Part shown: positions 26,428 to 35,731 of the stretch, piece by piece
Layout of the letters: every line of letters starts with the position of its first letter
Numbering within the stretch: position 1 is the stretch's first letter
NCBI RefSeq assembly: GCF_014202475.1
Contig: NZ_JACHGV010000019.1
Span: 48,203 to 112,202, forward strand
Direction: 5' to 3'
Length of the DNA stretch: 64,000 nucleotides
DNA from: Streptomyces paradoxus
GTDB taxonomy: Bacteria; Actinomycetota; Actinomycetes; Streptomycetales; Streptomycetaceae
Translations under genes and position numbers: made by a program
The notes under the pieces: generated by a model
The model's database searches: none
What the model saw: the letters and a program-made list of their open reading frames with translations, nothing else
Told to the model about the DNA's origin: nothing

Positions 26428-26455
26428 ACCATACCCCCGGGGGGTACCAAGTCAA
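26428..26455 (-). promoter_or_regulatory. Promoter with CsoR-type box for the His-rich exported protein
   Basis: On the minus strand, -35 TTGACT (26455-26450), a 16-bp spacer, and -10 TATGGT (26433-26428). The spacer and -10 edge hold a palindrome TACCCCC-g-GGGGGTA at 26432-26446, the pattern bound by copper-sensing CsoR repressors. A bound repressor would block RNA polymerase. Confidence 0.7.
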
Positions 26456-26468
26456 GTGATGCCCGCGC

Positions 26469-26497
26469 TTGCATCGTATACCCCATGGGGGTATACA
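26469..26497 (+). promoter_or_regulatory. copZA promoter with CsoR-type box
   Basis: -35 TTGCAT (26469-26474), a 17-bp spacer, and -10 TATACA (26492-26497). The palindrome GTATACCCC-n3-GGGGTATAC, perfect over 9 bp per arm, spans 26476-26496 and fills the spacer. This is a classic CsoR operator position. A third, weaker C/G-rich match lies at 26506-26525. Confidence 0.85.
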
Positions 26498-26505
26498 GGA
26501 ACTCG

Positions 26506-26525
26506 GCGGGGGAATACCCCCGCCC
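26506..26525. promoter_or_regulatory. Third, weaker CsoR-like palindrome
   Basis: GGCGGGGG-n4-CCCCGCC-like sequence downstream of the copZ -10, mirrored except for two central bases, and containing AATACCCCC. It overlaps the expected transcription start of copZ. It may be a secondary CsoR site or only a GC-rich inverted repeat. Confidence 0.4.
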
Positions 26526-26567
26526 CGTATCTCCGCATCTGTTGGATTCGCCCAGAGGAGGCACCCG

Positions 26568-26780
26568 ATGCCCGCCACCACCTACGCCGTCTCCGGAATG
26601 TCCTGCGGCCACTGCAAGGCCACGCTGACCAAGGTCATCGGCGAGCTGGACGGGGTCAGCGGTGTCGAGGTCGACCTCGGCAGCGGCCATGTCACCGTCA
26701 CCGGTTCCGCCGAGCCCGACGACGCCGCCATCGCGGAGGTTGTCGACGAGGCCGGCTACGAGCTGACCGGGAGGGTCTGA
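26568..26780 (+). CDS. copZ: Copper chaperone CopZ (heavy-metal-associated domain)
   Basis: 70 residues forming one HMA domain of the beta-alpha-beta-beta-alpha-beta type. The metal loop is SGMSCGHCKATL (CxxC), with the usual VDLGSGHVTVTG strand pair and VVDEAGYEL at the end. It carries Cu(I) in the cytosol and hands it to the P-type ATPase or to the CsoR repressor. ATG 26568 follows AGAGGAGGCACC. It is the first gene of a two-gene operon with copA, 3 bp downstream. The CsoR-type operator in the promoter implies induction by copper; csoR itself is not in the window. Confidence 0.93.
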   Translation: MPATTYAVSGMSCGHCKATLTKVIGELDGVSGVEVDLGSGHVTVTGSAEPDDAAIAEVVDEAGYELTGRV

Positions 26781-26783
26781 GCC

Positions 26784-29033
<2,250 letters not shown>

Positions 29034-29045
29034 GATACCGGCGGA

Positions 29046-29702
29046 TCAGGGACGGCGCCACACCAGCGTGTAGCGCCAGAGCAGACGGCGGCGCAGGCGG
29101 ACGCCGGGGAGGACGGCCCGGGCCTCGCGCGCGATCTCGGTGAAGGACAGGTCCGCCGGACGGGTGGGGGCGGTCATCGAGACCGGGCGGGGCACCGGGC
29201 GGCCCCGGCTCTTCAGCAGCGCCAGGACGACGTTGAGCGGGATCGACACGATGCCGAGCAGATGGTCGACGGGCGTCCGCGCCCGGGCCAGGCCGACGAT
29301 CACCAGGGTGCCGCCGGGGGCGAGATGCTCACGGAAGGCCGAGAGCGCCTCGGTGAACGGCAGATGGTGGACGGCGGCGACGCAGGTGATGACGTCGTAC
29401 GACCGCTCACCGAGACCGGCCGGCGCGTCGGCCGCCGTGTACGTCACCGGGGCCGCCGCCGGGGTCAGCTCCCGCGCCCGGGCCGTGATCCCCGGGTCGG
29501 CGTCGATGCCGTGCACGCGCTGCGCCCGCAGGGCCAGCAGCCGGGCCAGGTCGCCCGTGCCGCATCCCACGTCCAGGGCGCTGCCCACCCGCCCGGGGAG
29601 CTGCCGCAGGGTCCAGCGGTGGAAGTGCGCGTTGTGGTCCCAGGGGCGGGCGGCGTGGAATCGCTCCAGCGCGCGCAGGACCCGGCGGGGCAGAGGTGAC
29701 AT
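29046..29702 (-). CDS. Class I SAM-dependent methyltransferase
   Basis: 218 residues. Methyltransferase motif I is ALDVGCGTGDLARLLALRA, the acidic end of strand 2 is VHGIDADPG, motif II/III follows as DVITCVAAVHHL, and LAPGGTLVIVGLARA is post-motif. The C-terminal half contains a hydrophobic hinge (LLGIVSIPLNVVLALL) that may be membrane-facing. The chain ends VRLRRRLLWRYTLVWRRP, an ending I know from streptomycete methyltransferases of unknown substrate. ATG 29702 was chosen because the conserved part begins at MSPLPRRVLRALERFHA. Substrate and pathway are unknown. Confidence 0.85.
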   Translation of the reverse strand: MSPLPRRVLRALERFHAARPWDHNAHFHRWTLRQLPGRVGSALDVGCGTGDLARLLALRAQRVHGIDADPGITARARELTPAAAPVTYTAADAPAGLGERSYDVITCVAAVHHLPFTEALSAFREHLAPGGTLVIVGLARARTPVDHLLGIVSIPLNVVLALLKSRGRPVPRPVSMTAPTRPADLSFTEIAREARAVLPGVRLRRRLLWRYTLVWRRP

Positions 29703-29836
29703 GTGCTCAGTGTCGCGGCTCACGGGTGACCGTCGGCCGTCCGGGCACTCGGGAGGTACCGGGTCGCAGGGGCGCCGAGCGTGCGCCGGGCGTGAGCCGG
29801 TACCTTGCTGGGGAAGGCCACTGCGGGGAGAAGCAC

Positions 29837-30538
29837 ATGACCGATCCGACGACCACAGACGCGGACGCCCCCCGTCCGCTCCGAGACGCCCGGGACTCCG
29901 CGGGCGCGGCCCGCCGGCTCCTGAGCGCCGTGTTCGGCGACCTGAGGGCCGTGGACGGCGCCCTGTACGCGGCGGTGGCCGCCACTCCCACGCCGACCCT
30001 GGACCGGACGCTGCGCCACCTGTCCCACGCGGCCGATCACTCCAAGATCTCGTTCGGCATCGCCGCCGCCCTGGCCCTGGGCGGGAAGCGGCCGCGCAAG
30101 GCCGCCCTGGTCGGCGTCGGCGCGATCGCCGTGGCATCGGCCTCCGCCAACCTGCTCGGCAAGCGTCTGGTGCGCCGGGCGCGGCCCGACCGGGAAGCGG
30201 CACGGGTGACGGTGGACCGGCACGTCAAGATGCCGACCTCGGCCTCGTTCCCGTCGGGCCACACGGCGTCGGCGGTCGCGTTCGCCACCGCCGTCGGCGT
30301 GGTCATGCCGCCCGCGGCGGTTCCGCTCGGGGCGCTGGCGGGTGCCGTGGGCTACTCACGCGTCCACACGGGCGTGCACTACCCGGGCGACGTGGCGGCG
30401 GGTGCGGTCCTCGGCATCGCGAGCGCGGCGGCGGCCCTGGCGGCAGCGGCGGCCACACCCTCGGCGCGGACGCAGGCTCTGCTCACGGCTGCCCGATCGT
30501 GGCCGCGGATCGGCGTCATCGGCGCCCTGCGCCGGTGA
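29837..30538 (+). CDS. PAP2-family phosphatase, probably membrane-bound
   Basis: 233 residues. The three PAP2 phosphatase signatures are present: KRLVRRARPDR, then PSGH in SASFPSGHTASAVAFA, then SRVHTGVHYPGD. Four hydrophobic segments surround them. Related proteins dephosphorylate phosphatidic acid, undecaprenyl pyrophosphate or similar lipids. A 40-residue N-terminal extension is rich in Asp, Arg and Ala. ATG 29837 follows CGGGGAGAAGCAC, a fair ribosome binding site. The gene is divergent from the methyltransferase across 134 bp, and converges on the phospholipase gene, with a hairpin between them. Confidence 0.88.
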   Translation: MTDPTTTDADAPRPLRDARDSAGAARRLLSAVFGDLRAVDGALYAAVAATPTPTLDRTLRHLSHAADHSKISFGIAAALALGGKRPRKAALVGVGAIAVASASANLLGKRLVRRARPDREAARVTVDRHVKMPTSASFPSGHTASAVAFATAVGVVMPPAAVPLGALAGAVGYSRVHTGVHYPGDVAAGAVLGIASAAAALAAAAATPSARTQALLTAARSWPRIGVIGALRR

Positions 30539-30549
30539 GCCGCGGGTCG

Positions 30550-30581
30550 GCCGGGCGCGGGGGCACGCCCCGCCGCCCGGC
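30550..30581. terminator. Hairpin between converging PAP2 and phospholipase genes
   Basis: GCCGGGCG (30550-30557) pairs with CGCCCGGC (30574-30581); an inner stem GGGGC/GCCCC with a 2-base loop stacks on it across a small internal loop. It lies in the 63 bp between two converging stop codons, where a bidirectional terminator is expected. Confidence 0.55.
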
Positions 30582-30601
30582 GCCCTCGCGGTGACGAACC
30601 G

Positions 30602-31054
30602 TCAGCCGAAGGCCCGCACGGCCTGGTAATACGTCCAGGCCGTGCTGGTGCAGGAGGTCTTCGTGCCGCCGCTGTAGGCCGCGCAGACCCTCTTGAGGTC
30701 CTCGTAGAAGGCGCTGTCGAGGCGGGACTTGTTGGCGCTGAACGTGCCAGCGGCCTTGTAGTTGCGGTAGCCGAAGTCATGGCGGGCGCAGGACATCGAG
30801 AAGGGGAAGCCGAACGGGTTGTCCGGCGAGGACGAGCAGTAGTCGGTCGACCAGTCGAAGGCGTACGCGGCCCAGGCGGCCTGGTTCGCCCGGGCGGCGG
30901 CCCAGGTGCTGTGGCTCGACGCGCTGGTCTGCGTCCAGCCGGCGAGTACCTGGGGCTTGTCGGCGGGAGCGGCACTCGCGGTCGCGGCGGTGCCGACGAC
31001 GGTGACGAGGGCCAGGGTCGAGGCGGCAAGACCGGTTGCGAGTCTGCGGTGCAT
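30602..31054 (-). CDS. Secreted prokaryotic phospholipase A2
   Basis: 150 residues. A signal peptide (RRLATGLAASTLALVTVVGTAATASAAPA) is followed by a mature domain of about 120 residues. The catalytic dyad is H92-D93 in SCARHDFGYRNY; the calcium loop is DWSTDYCSSSPDNPFG. Four cysteines fit the two disulfides of Streptomyces-type PLA2, a calcium-dependent enzyme that cuts fatty acids from phospholipids outside the cell. ATG 31054 follows GGAGGTGTGGG on the minus strand. It is separated from the upstream pseudogene remnants by 116 bp. Confidence 0.92.
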   Translation of the reverse strand: MHRRLATGLAASTLALVTVVGTAATASAAPADKPQVLAGWTQTSASSHSTWAAARANQAAWAAYAFDWSTDYCSSSPDNPFGFPFSMSCARHDFGYRNYKAAGTFSANKSRLDSAFYEDLKRVCAAYSGGTKTSCTSTAWTYYQAVRAFG

Positions 31055-31170
31055 CCCACACCTCCATGAGGCTGCGACCCGCCCATCGAGCCGCAGGTTC
31101 ATGACAAGAGAATGACCGCCTCCCGCCGGGGCTCACACCTGATGCGCACCAACAGCCCCTGAATTTCCGG

Positions 31171-31573
31171 CTAGTGTAGGAGAACGGCGGCGGACCGGCG
31201 TACGTCGACGGCCGTGAGCGCCAGGGCCAGCGGCCCGGGGGCGAGGAAGGCCAGCGGCAGCAGCATCCAGGCGCACAGTGCGGCCGTGGCCAGGGCGAGC
31301 AGGACCAGGCCGCTGCCGCCCACGTCCGCCACCGCGTCCCGGCCTGCCCCGCGCACCGCCGCACGCCAGTCGGTGAGCGACTCGGGGCGTCCGCAGGCGC
31401 GCAGGCCGACCACCGCCGCGCACGCGCCGATCACCGCGGCCGCCACCGCGAACAGTGGCGCCCCCTGCAGACCGGCCCCGGCCAGCGCCAGGTCGGCGGC
31501 CAGGAGCAGCAGCCCCGCCAGGGCCACGGCTCCCGCCACCAGGTCGCCGAGGCGCGAGCGCCGCCGCAGCAGG
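31171..31573 (-). pseudogene. C-terminal fragment of a multi-pass membrane protein, possibly DUF624/YesL-like
   Basis: The open stretch of about 134 codons has hydrophobic helices (LVAGAVALAGLLLLAADLAL, LFAVAAAVIGACAAVVGL, LVLLALATAALCAWMLLPLAF, then PGPLALALTAVDVRRS) and ends in a normal stop. It has no ribosome binding site or plausible start of its own: read upstream, it joins directly onto the truncated solute-binding gene. The pattern fits the C-terminal half of YesL/DUF624 membrane proteins, which accompany sugar ABC transporters; that assignment is tentative. I take it as what remains downstream of a deletion. Confidence 0.55.
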
Positions 31574-32519
31574 GCTGGCCGACACGCCCACGAACATGGA
31601 CGGCTTGAAGTGCTGGCCGGGTGTGCCGTCCTCGCCGGACGGCATCGGGGCGAGGGCGACGCCGCCCTTGACGAGGGCGGCGAAGCCGCTGGCCGGGGCG
31701 TCCCAGTTGGCGTCGGTGACGGCCTTTCAGCGTCCCAGCGGGGTGTTCTCGACGGAGCCGTCGAGCTGGGTGGTCTGCTCGGCGGGCGAGACGGCGCCCT
31801 GGCGGCGCAGCCGGTCGGTGAAGGTCCACCAGCGGGTGAGGTCGCCGGCGGTGAAGCCCAGTTGCCCGCCCTCGGTGTAGAGGGCCTTGCCCCGGCCGCG
31901 CAGCCAGACCTCGAAGGCGTCCTCGCTCTGGCCGGGGTCGGTCGCCCCCGGCTTGCCGGTCTTCTTCGCGAGGGCGCGCATCGTGTCCGCCCACTGGCTC
32001 CAGGTCCAGCCGTCTCCGGGCAGGGGGACGCCCGACTGCTTCCAGGTCCGGACGTCGTAGGCGACGGTCTCGGTGCCGCGGCCCTGCGGGATCGCGTACT
32101 GGACGTCGTCGACGCGGCCGGTGGCCAGCAGGCCCGGGTCGATCTCGGAGGTGCGCAGGACGGACTTCCGCCGCGCCAGGTCGAGCAGGACGCCGCCGGA
32201 GGCGTACTGGTCGATCTGGCGGTAGTCCAGCTGCATCACGTCCGGGGCGTCACCGCCGGCCGCCTGGGTGGCGAGCTTCTGCTCGTAGGCGTCGTAGCCG
32301 GAGAACGATGTCGTCACGTCGACGTCCGGGTGCTGCTTCTCGAACAGTGCGACGGCCCGCTCGGTGCGTTCCGCGCGGTCGGGGTTGCCCCACCACGTGT
32401 AGCGCAGCACGACCTTGCCGCCGCCTGCGGACTCCCCGGATCCTCCGCAGCCCGCCAGCACGGCACACAGTCAGTGCGACGGCCGACGCGCAGAACCCCA
32501 TTGTCCTGTTTCCGGGCAT
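31574..32519 (-). pseudogene. Broken sugar ABC-transporter solute-binding lipoprotein gene
   Basis: The sequence encodes a family-1 solute-binding protein: lipobox LAGCGG, LRYTWWGNPDRAERT, FEKQHPDVDV, QLDYRQIDQYASGG, and QYAIPQGRGTETVAYD. Three defects are visible. The start ATG at 32519 and signal peptide (GFCASAVALTV) are one frame away from the lipobox, with the shift near 32462-32475. An in-frame TGA at 31729-31727 splits SVENTPLGR from KAVTDANWDAPASGF. After HFKPSMFVGVSAS the frame runs into an unrelated membrane-protein fragment. About 315 of the usual 420 residues remain. The transporter permeases are missing, so the system is dead. It lies downstream of the cupin, DUF6807-type and oxidoreductase genes. 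Confidence 0.8.
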
Positions 32520-32596
32520 GCCGAAGTCACTCCTCTCGACGGAGTTTCGGTTGAGCCCCCCTCAGATCCCCCTCAGACTCCTTCAGGCCCCTGCTG

Positions 32597-33358
32597 CTAC
32601 TCCCCCTGGTACGGCAGCGTGGTGCCCGGCAGCGCGTACTCGTCACGCCGGCCGCACATGCCGAAGCCGCCGAGCCGGGTGGGCGCGGTCTCGTGGGCGG
32701 TGGCCTCGCCCAGATAGGCAGGTTCGCCGTCGGCGAGGGCGTCGAGCTGGGCGCCGGTCCGCTCGGCGGTGGCCAGGGCGCCCGACCGCCACAGGGCGCG
32801 CCAGGTGGCCACCTTGTCGCGCACGAGCCGGGCGGCGGCCCGCTGGAACTCCAGGTACGGGCCGTTGTCGCCGGCCACGAGGGCCTCGCGCAGCCCGAGG
32901 TAGCCCTCGACGGCCAGGTCCCTGCGGCGCCGGGCCGCCGCCGCCGTCTCCGGCCCGGTGCCGGGCGGCAGGGCCGCCGCCGCGGCGTACCGGCCGGGGT
33001 CGGCGAGCACCTCGGGCGGGAAGGTGAAAACGGCGTCCCCGGCCTCGGGCAGGCCGCTGTTCTGCATCAGCACAGTGATGCGCAGATCGCCGCCCTGCAC
33101 CATGCGGTGCACGGTGCCCGGCGTGAACCAGGCGATCGAGCCGGCTTCGAGGGGGATGTCCCGGTAACCGTCGGGGCTCAGCGTCTGGACCGCGCCCCGG
33201 CCGCCGGTGACGACGTACGCCTCCGTGCACACCAGGTGCAGGTGCGGGCTGCCGCCGCAGACGCCGTCGGCGGCCTCCCAGTCGTAGGCGCTGAGGTGCG
33301 ACAGGCCGATCGCACCGGGCAGCGGGTGCGGGAGTCCGGCCTGCTCGGGTTCGCTCAC
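32597..33358 (-). CDS. Cupin-domain protein of a sugar-catabolic locus
   Basis: 253 residues. The cupin motif is SPHLHLVCTEAYVVTGGRGAVQTL with the GTVHRMVQGGDLRI second part, giving a metal-binding beta barrel. A long helical C-terminal half follows (AAAARRRRDLAVEGYLGLREAL, FQRAAARLVRDKVATWRALW). The end GGFGMCGRRDEYALPGTTLPYQ is unusual and may be conserved in this subfamily. GTG 33358 overlaps the stop of the DUF6807-type gene (GTGA), so the two are translationally coupled. In this locus it probably handles a sugar or its derivative; catalytic or sensor role cannot be told. Confidence 0.8.
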   Translation of the reverse strand: MSEPEQAGLPHPLPGAIGLSHLSAYDWEAADGVCGGSPHLHLVCTEAYVVTGGRGAVQTLSPDGYRDIPLEAGSIAWFTPGTVHRMVQGGDLRITVLMQNSGLPEAGDAVFTFPPEVLADPGRYAAAAALPPGTGPETAAAARRRRDLAVEGYLGLREALVAGDNGPYLEFQRAAARLVRDKVATWRALWRSGALATAERTGAQLDALADGEPAYLGEATAHETAPTRLGGFGMCGRRDEYALPGTTLPYQGE

Positions 33359-34278
33359 CACGCCAGGCCCTCCAGGTGTGCGCCGACCCGGTCGCGGTCC
33401 CAGGCGCCGTCGGCCACCACCAGCCGGTAGCGGTAGGCGAAGGACTCGCCCGGCGGCAGCTCGAACTCCTCGAAGAACGCCCAGGAGAAGGCGACCGTCG
33501 GGAAGGGCTCGGAGCGGACGAACCAGTGCGACTCGTGGACCGGGGAGGCCGCGTCGAGGTTCTCGGGCGCGTGCGCGAAGACCAGGGTGGAGTGGCCGTC
33601 GACGTCGTCGTGCTCGGTGGTGAAGGCGAGCCAGGGGCCCTGGGTGCCCATCAGCTTGCCCGCGTCGGCGTCGGTGTCCGGGGCGAAGACCGTGCCGCCG
33701 GTGAAGTCGCGCGGGCCGCGCCACTGGAGTCCGGTGTAGCCGGCCATCTCGCGGCCCGCGGTGGTCGGGGAGCCGAAGACCAGCGGTGCGGAACGGGTGT
33801 TGGTGAGGCGGATCGACCAGTCCAGGGCCCACGAACCGGCCTCCTCGTCCACCGAGTGCACGGTCAGGCCGCGCACCTCGCGCGCCCACTCCTCGCCGCC
33901 GTTCTCGATCCAGGTGAGGTTCTCGGTGAAGGCGAGACGGTCGTCCTCGACGGTGAAGTCACCGAAACCGTCGTGCCGCATCGAGCCGACGCGCTCGGGC
34001 AGGGGGAGGTAACCCTGGCCGTGGACGTAGCAGTTGCCGCCCCAGAAGTTCTGGCCGGACAGATGGCTCGCGGTCATCTGCAGGCCCTTGTGCCAGCGGT
34101 GGTCGTTCGGGCGGTAGCCGGTGACCGTGCGGCCCGCGAGGGTGCGCACCGGGTGGGCATAGGGCTTGCGGGACTCGAAGGGGTCCGGGTCGGGGCGGTA
34201 GACGTAGCGGAGGATTTCCGTGCCGCCTGCGGTGACGGCGATGTCCTCGCCGTGCGTGTGGGTGACGCGGATGGTCAT
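33355..34278 (-). CDS. PmoA-like protein (DUF6807)
   Basis: 307 residues, mostly beta-strands. Characteristic stretches are RYVYRPDPDPFESRKPYAHPV, PNDHRWHKGLQMTASHLSG with possible active-site histidines, FWGGNCYVHGQGYLPL, SWALDWSIRLTNTR and VFGSPTTAGREMAGYTGL. This is the pattern of DUF6807/PmoA-type proteins, which occur with Gfo/Idh/MocA dehydrogenases and sugar transporters and probably bind or act on carbohydrate. It overlaps the dehydrogenase stop by four bases (ATGA) and is followed by the cupin gene with another overlap, giving a compact operon. Enzymatic activity is unknown. Confidence 0.82.
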   Translation of the reverse strand: MTIRVTHTHGEDIAVTAGGTEILRYVYRPDPDPFESRKPYAHPVRTLAGRTVTGYRPNDHRWHKGLQMTASHLSGQNFWGGNCYVHGQGYLPLPERVGSMRHDGFGDFTVEDDRLAFTENLTWIENGGEEWAREVRGLTVHSVDEEAGSWALDWSIRLTNTRSAPLVFGSPTTAGREMAGYTGLQWRGPRDFTGGTVFAPDTDADAGKLMGTQGPWLAFTTEHDDVDGHSTLVFAHAPENLDAASPVHESHWFVRSEPFPTVAFSWAFFEEFELPPGESFAYRYRLVVADGAWDRDRVGAHLEGLAW

Positions 34279-35390
34279 GCGCGCTCCTTGGGGGCCCAGT
34301 CGGGGTACTCGCCGTGCATGGCCTCGTAGAAGGGGTCACCGGGGCCGATCTCCCCCGCGTGCACCGAGCGGCCGGTGAACGCCGCCTTGTACAGGGCGGC
34401 GGCGAACTCCAGGGTGGCGCGGGCGTCGCGGCCGCTGCCCGGGGGCCGGGTGCCGTTGTCGTAGGCGTCGAGGAGTGTGCCCAGCTGGGCGGTGTGGGAG
34501 CTGGGCACGTCGGCCGCGGGGGTGCGCCAGGCCGTGGCGCGCTCGGAGGCCACGTGCGGGGCCGGGGTGTAGGCCCAGCTGTCGTTGCTGTGGCCGTACA
34601 GGTGGGTGAGCTCGACCGTGGCGTCGGCGCAGTCGATGCGGATGCGGCTCACCTCGTCCGGGGAGAGCACGCTGTTGACGACGGTCGCGAGGGCGCCGCT
34701 GCGGAACCGCACCAGGGCGGTGGAGACGTCCTCGCTCTCGGTGTCGTGGACCAGGCGTGCGGCCATGGCCCGGATCTCCTCCCACTCGCCGAGCAGGTGC
34801 AGGAGGAGGTCGTACTGGTGGATGCCGTGGCCCATGGTCGGGCCGCCGCCCTCGCTGGCCCACTTCCCGCGCCACGGCACCGCGTAGTACGCGGCGTCCC
34901 GGTGCCAGGTCGTCTGGCAGTGCGCGACCAGCGGGGCGCCCAGCTCACCGCTGGTGATCAGCTCCCGGGCGTGCACGGCGCCGGAGCCGTAGCGGTGCTG
35001 GAAGACGACCGCCGCGTAGGCGCCGGAGGCCTCCTCGGCCGCGGCGATCTCGTCGTACTCGGCGAGCGACAGGGTCAGCGGCTTCTCGCACAGCACCCAG
35101 GCGCCCGCCTTCAGCGCGGCCACCGTCTGGTCGCGGTGCAGGGAGGGCGGCGTCCCGATCAGGACCAGGTCGGGGCGTACGGCGTCCAGCATCGCGTCCA
35201 TCGAGGTGTACCCGGCGACCTGCTCACCGGCCAGCTCACGGAAGGCGTCGAGGCGCTCCTGGTCCACGTCGACGGCGGCCACCAGTTCCACCCGGTCGGA
35301 GTGGGCCCGCAGCGCGGGCAGATGGCTGCCGCCGACGATGGCTCCGGTGCCGACGACGGCCACGCGGCGGCGGGTGGGGGACAGGGACAT
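34275..35390 (-). CDS. Gfo/Idh/MocA-family oxidoreductase
   Basis: 371 residues. N-terminal Rossmann fold VAVVGTGAIVGGSHLPALRAHSDRVELVAAVDVD, followed by IGTPPSLH and the EKP motif in WVLCEKPLTLS with the catalytic lysine. The C-terminal domain contains RYGSGAVHARELI and GHGIHQYDLLLHLLGEW (the conserved His motif). Members oxidise or reduce sugars and inositols using NAD(P). It leads the DUF6807-type and cupin genes and should be controlled by the LacI-type operator 35 bp upstream. The transporter of this locus is broken further downstream. Confidence 0.9.
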   Translation of the reverse strand: MSLSPTRRRVAVVGTGAIVGGSHLPALRAHSDRVELVAAVDVDQERLDAFRELAGEQVAGYTSMDAMLDAVRPDLVLIGTPPSLHRDQTVAALKAGAWVLCEKPLTLSLAEYDEIAAAEEASGAYAAVVFQHRYGSGAVHARELITSGELGAPLVAHCQTTWHRDAAYYAVPWRGKWASEGGGPTMGHGIHQYDLLLHLLGEWEEIRAMAARLVHDTESEDVSTALVRFRSGALATVVNSVLSPDEVSRIRIDCADATVELTHLYGHSNDSWAYTPAPHVASERATAWRTPAADVPSSHTAQLGTLLDAYDNGTRPPGSGRDARATLEFAAALYKAAFTGRSVHAGEIGPGDPFYEAMHGEYPDWAPKERA

Positions 35391-35423
35391 GCGGCGCTCC
35401 TCGGACGGCCGGCGGACACACGC

Positions 35424-35439
35424 TTGGAAAGCGCTTGCA
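35424..35439. promoter_or_regulatory. LacI-family operator upstream of the oxidoreductase operon
   Basis: TTGGAAAGCGCTTGCA with a palindromic core AAGCGCTT (35429-35436) and mirrored outer G/C bases. This is the common core of LacI-type operators. It lies 34-49 bp upstream of the Gfo/Idh/MocA start on the minus strand. No LacI gene adjoins this operon in the window; the only one is at 53 kb and its boxes differ. Confidence 0.65.
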
Positions 35440-35731
35440 CTCGGAAGGGACCCTAGGCGCGAGAGAATGTCTGGACAACCCCCCTACGGCGACCTGCACA
35501 AGGTCTGCCCGAGCATCGTCCCAGCTTGGGACGGAGATTCGGGCTGCCGCCCCCGTCGTGGAAACGGCATTCCACCACCTCGCCGCTGGGGCTGACCCCA
35601 CCTCGAACCGGCTGCCAGCCGGAGTGATCGGACGGCGGTCCGTCCCTACCGTTCTGTCGCACAGCGCCCCTCTTCGGCATGTTCCCGCCGGCCCGCGAGG
35701 GGACGATCGGCGACAGAAAGGACTTCCCCAC
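35440..35731. other. Gene-free stretch before the secreted hydrolase
   Basis: No coding frame is convincing. A small inverted repeat, CGTCCCA at 35517-35523 and TGGGACG at 35527-35533, is present. The promoter of the downstream peptidase must lie here, but no clear -35/-10 pair was found. AGAAAGGAC before 35732 is the ribosome binding site of the next gene. Confidence 0.5.

Noticed and set aside
31431..31994. 187-codon minus-strand frame over the pseudogene
   Set aside because: Translation is Arg/Gly-rich and lacks solute-binding motifs, which appear in another frame.
35517..35533. Small inverted repeat CGTCCCA-n3-TGGGACG
   Set aside because: Too short and about 200 bp from the gene start; no link to a promoter or attenuator could be made.
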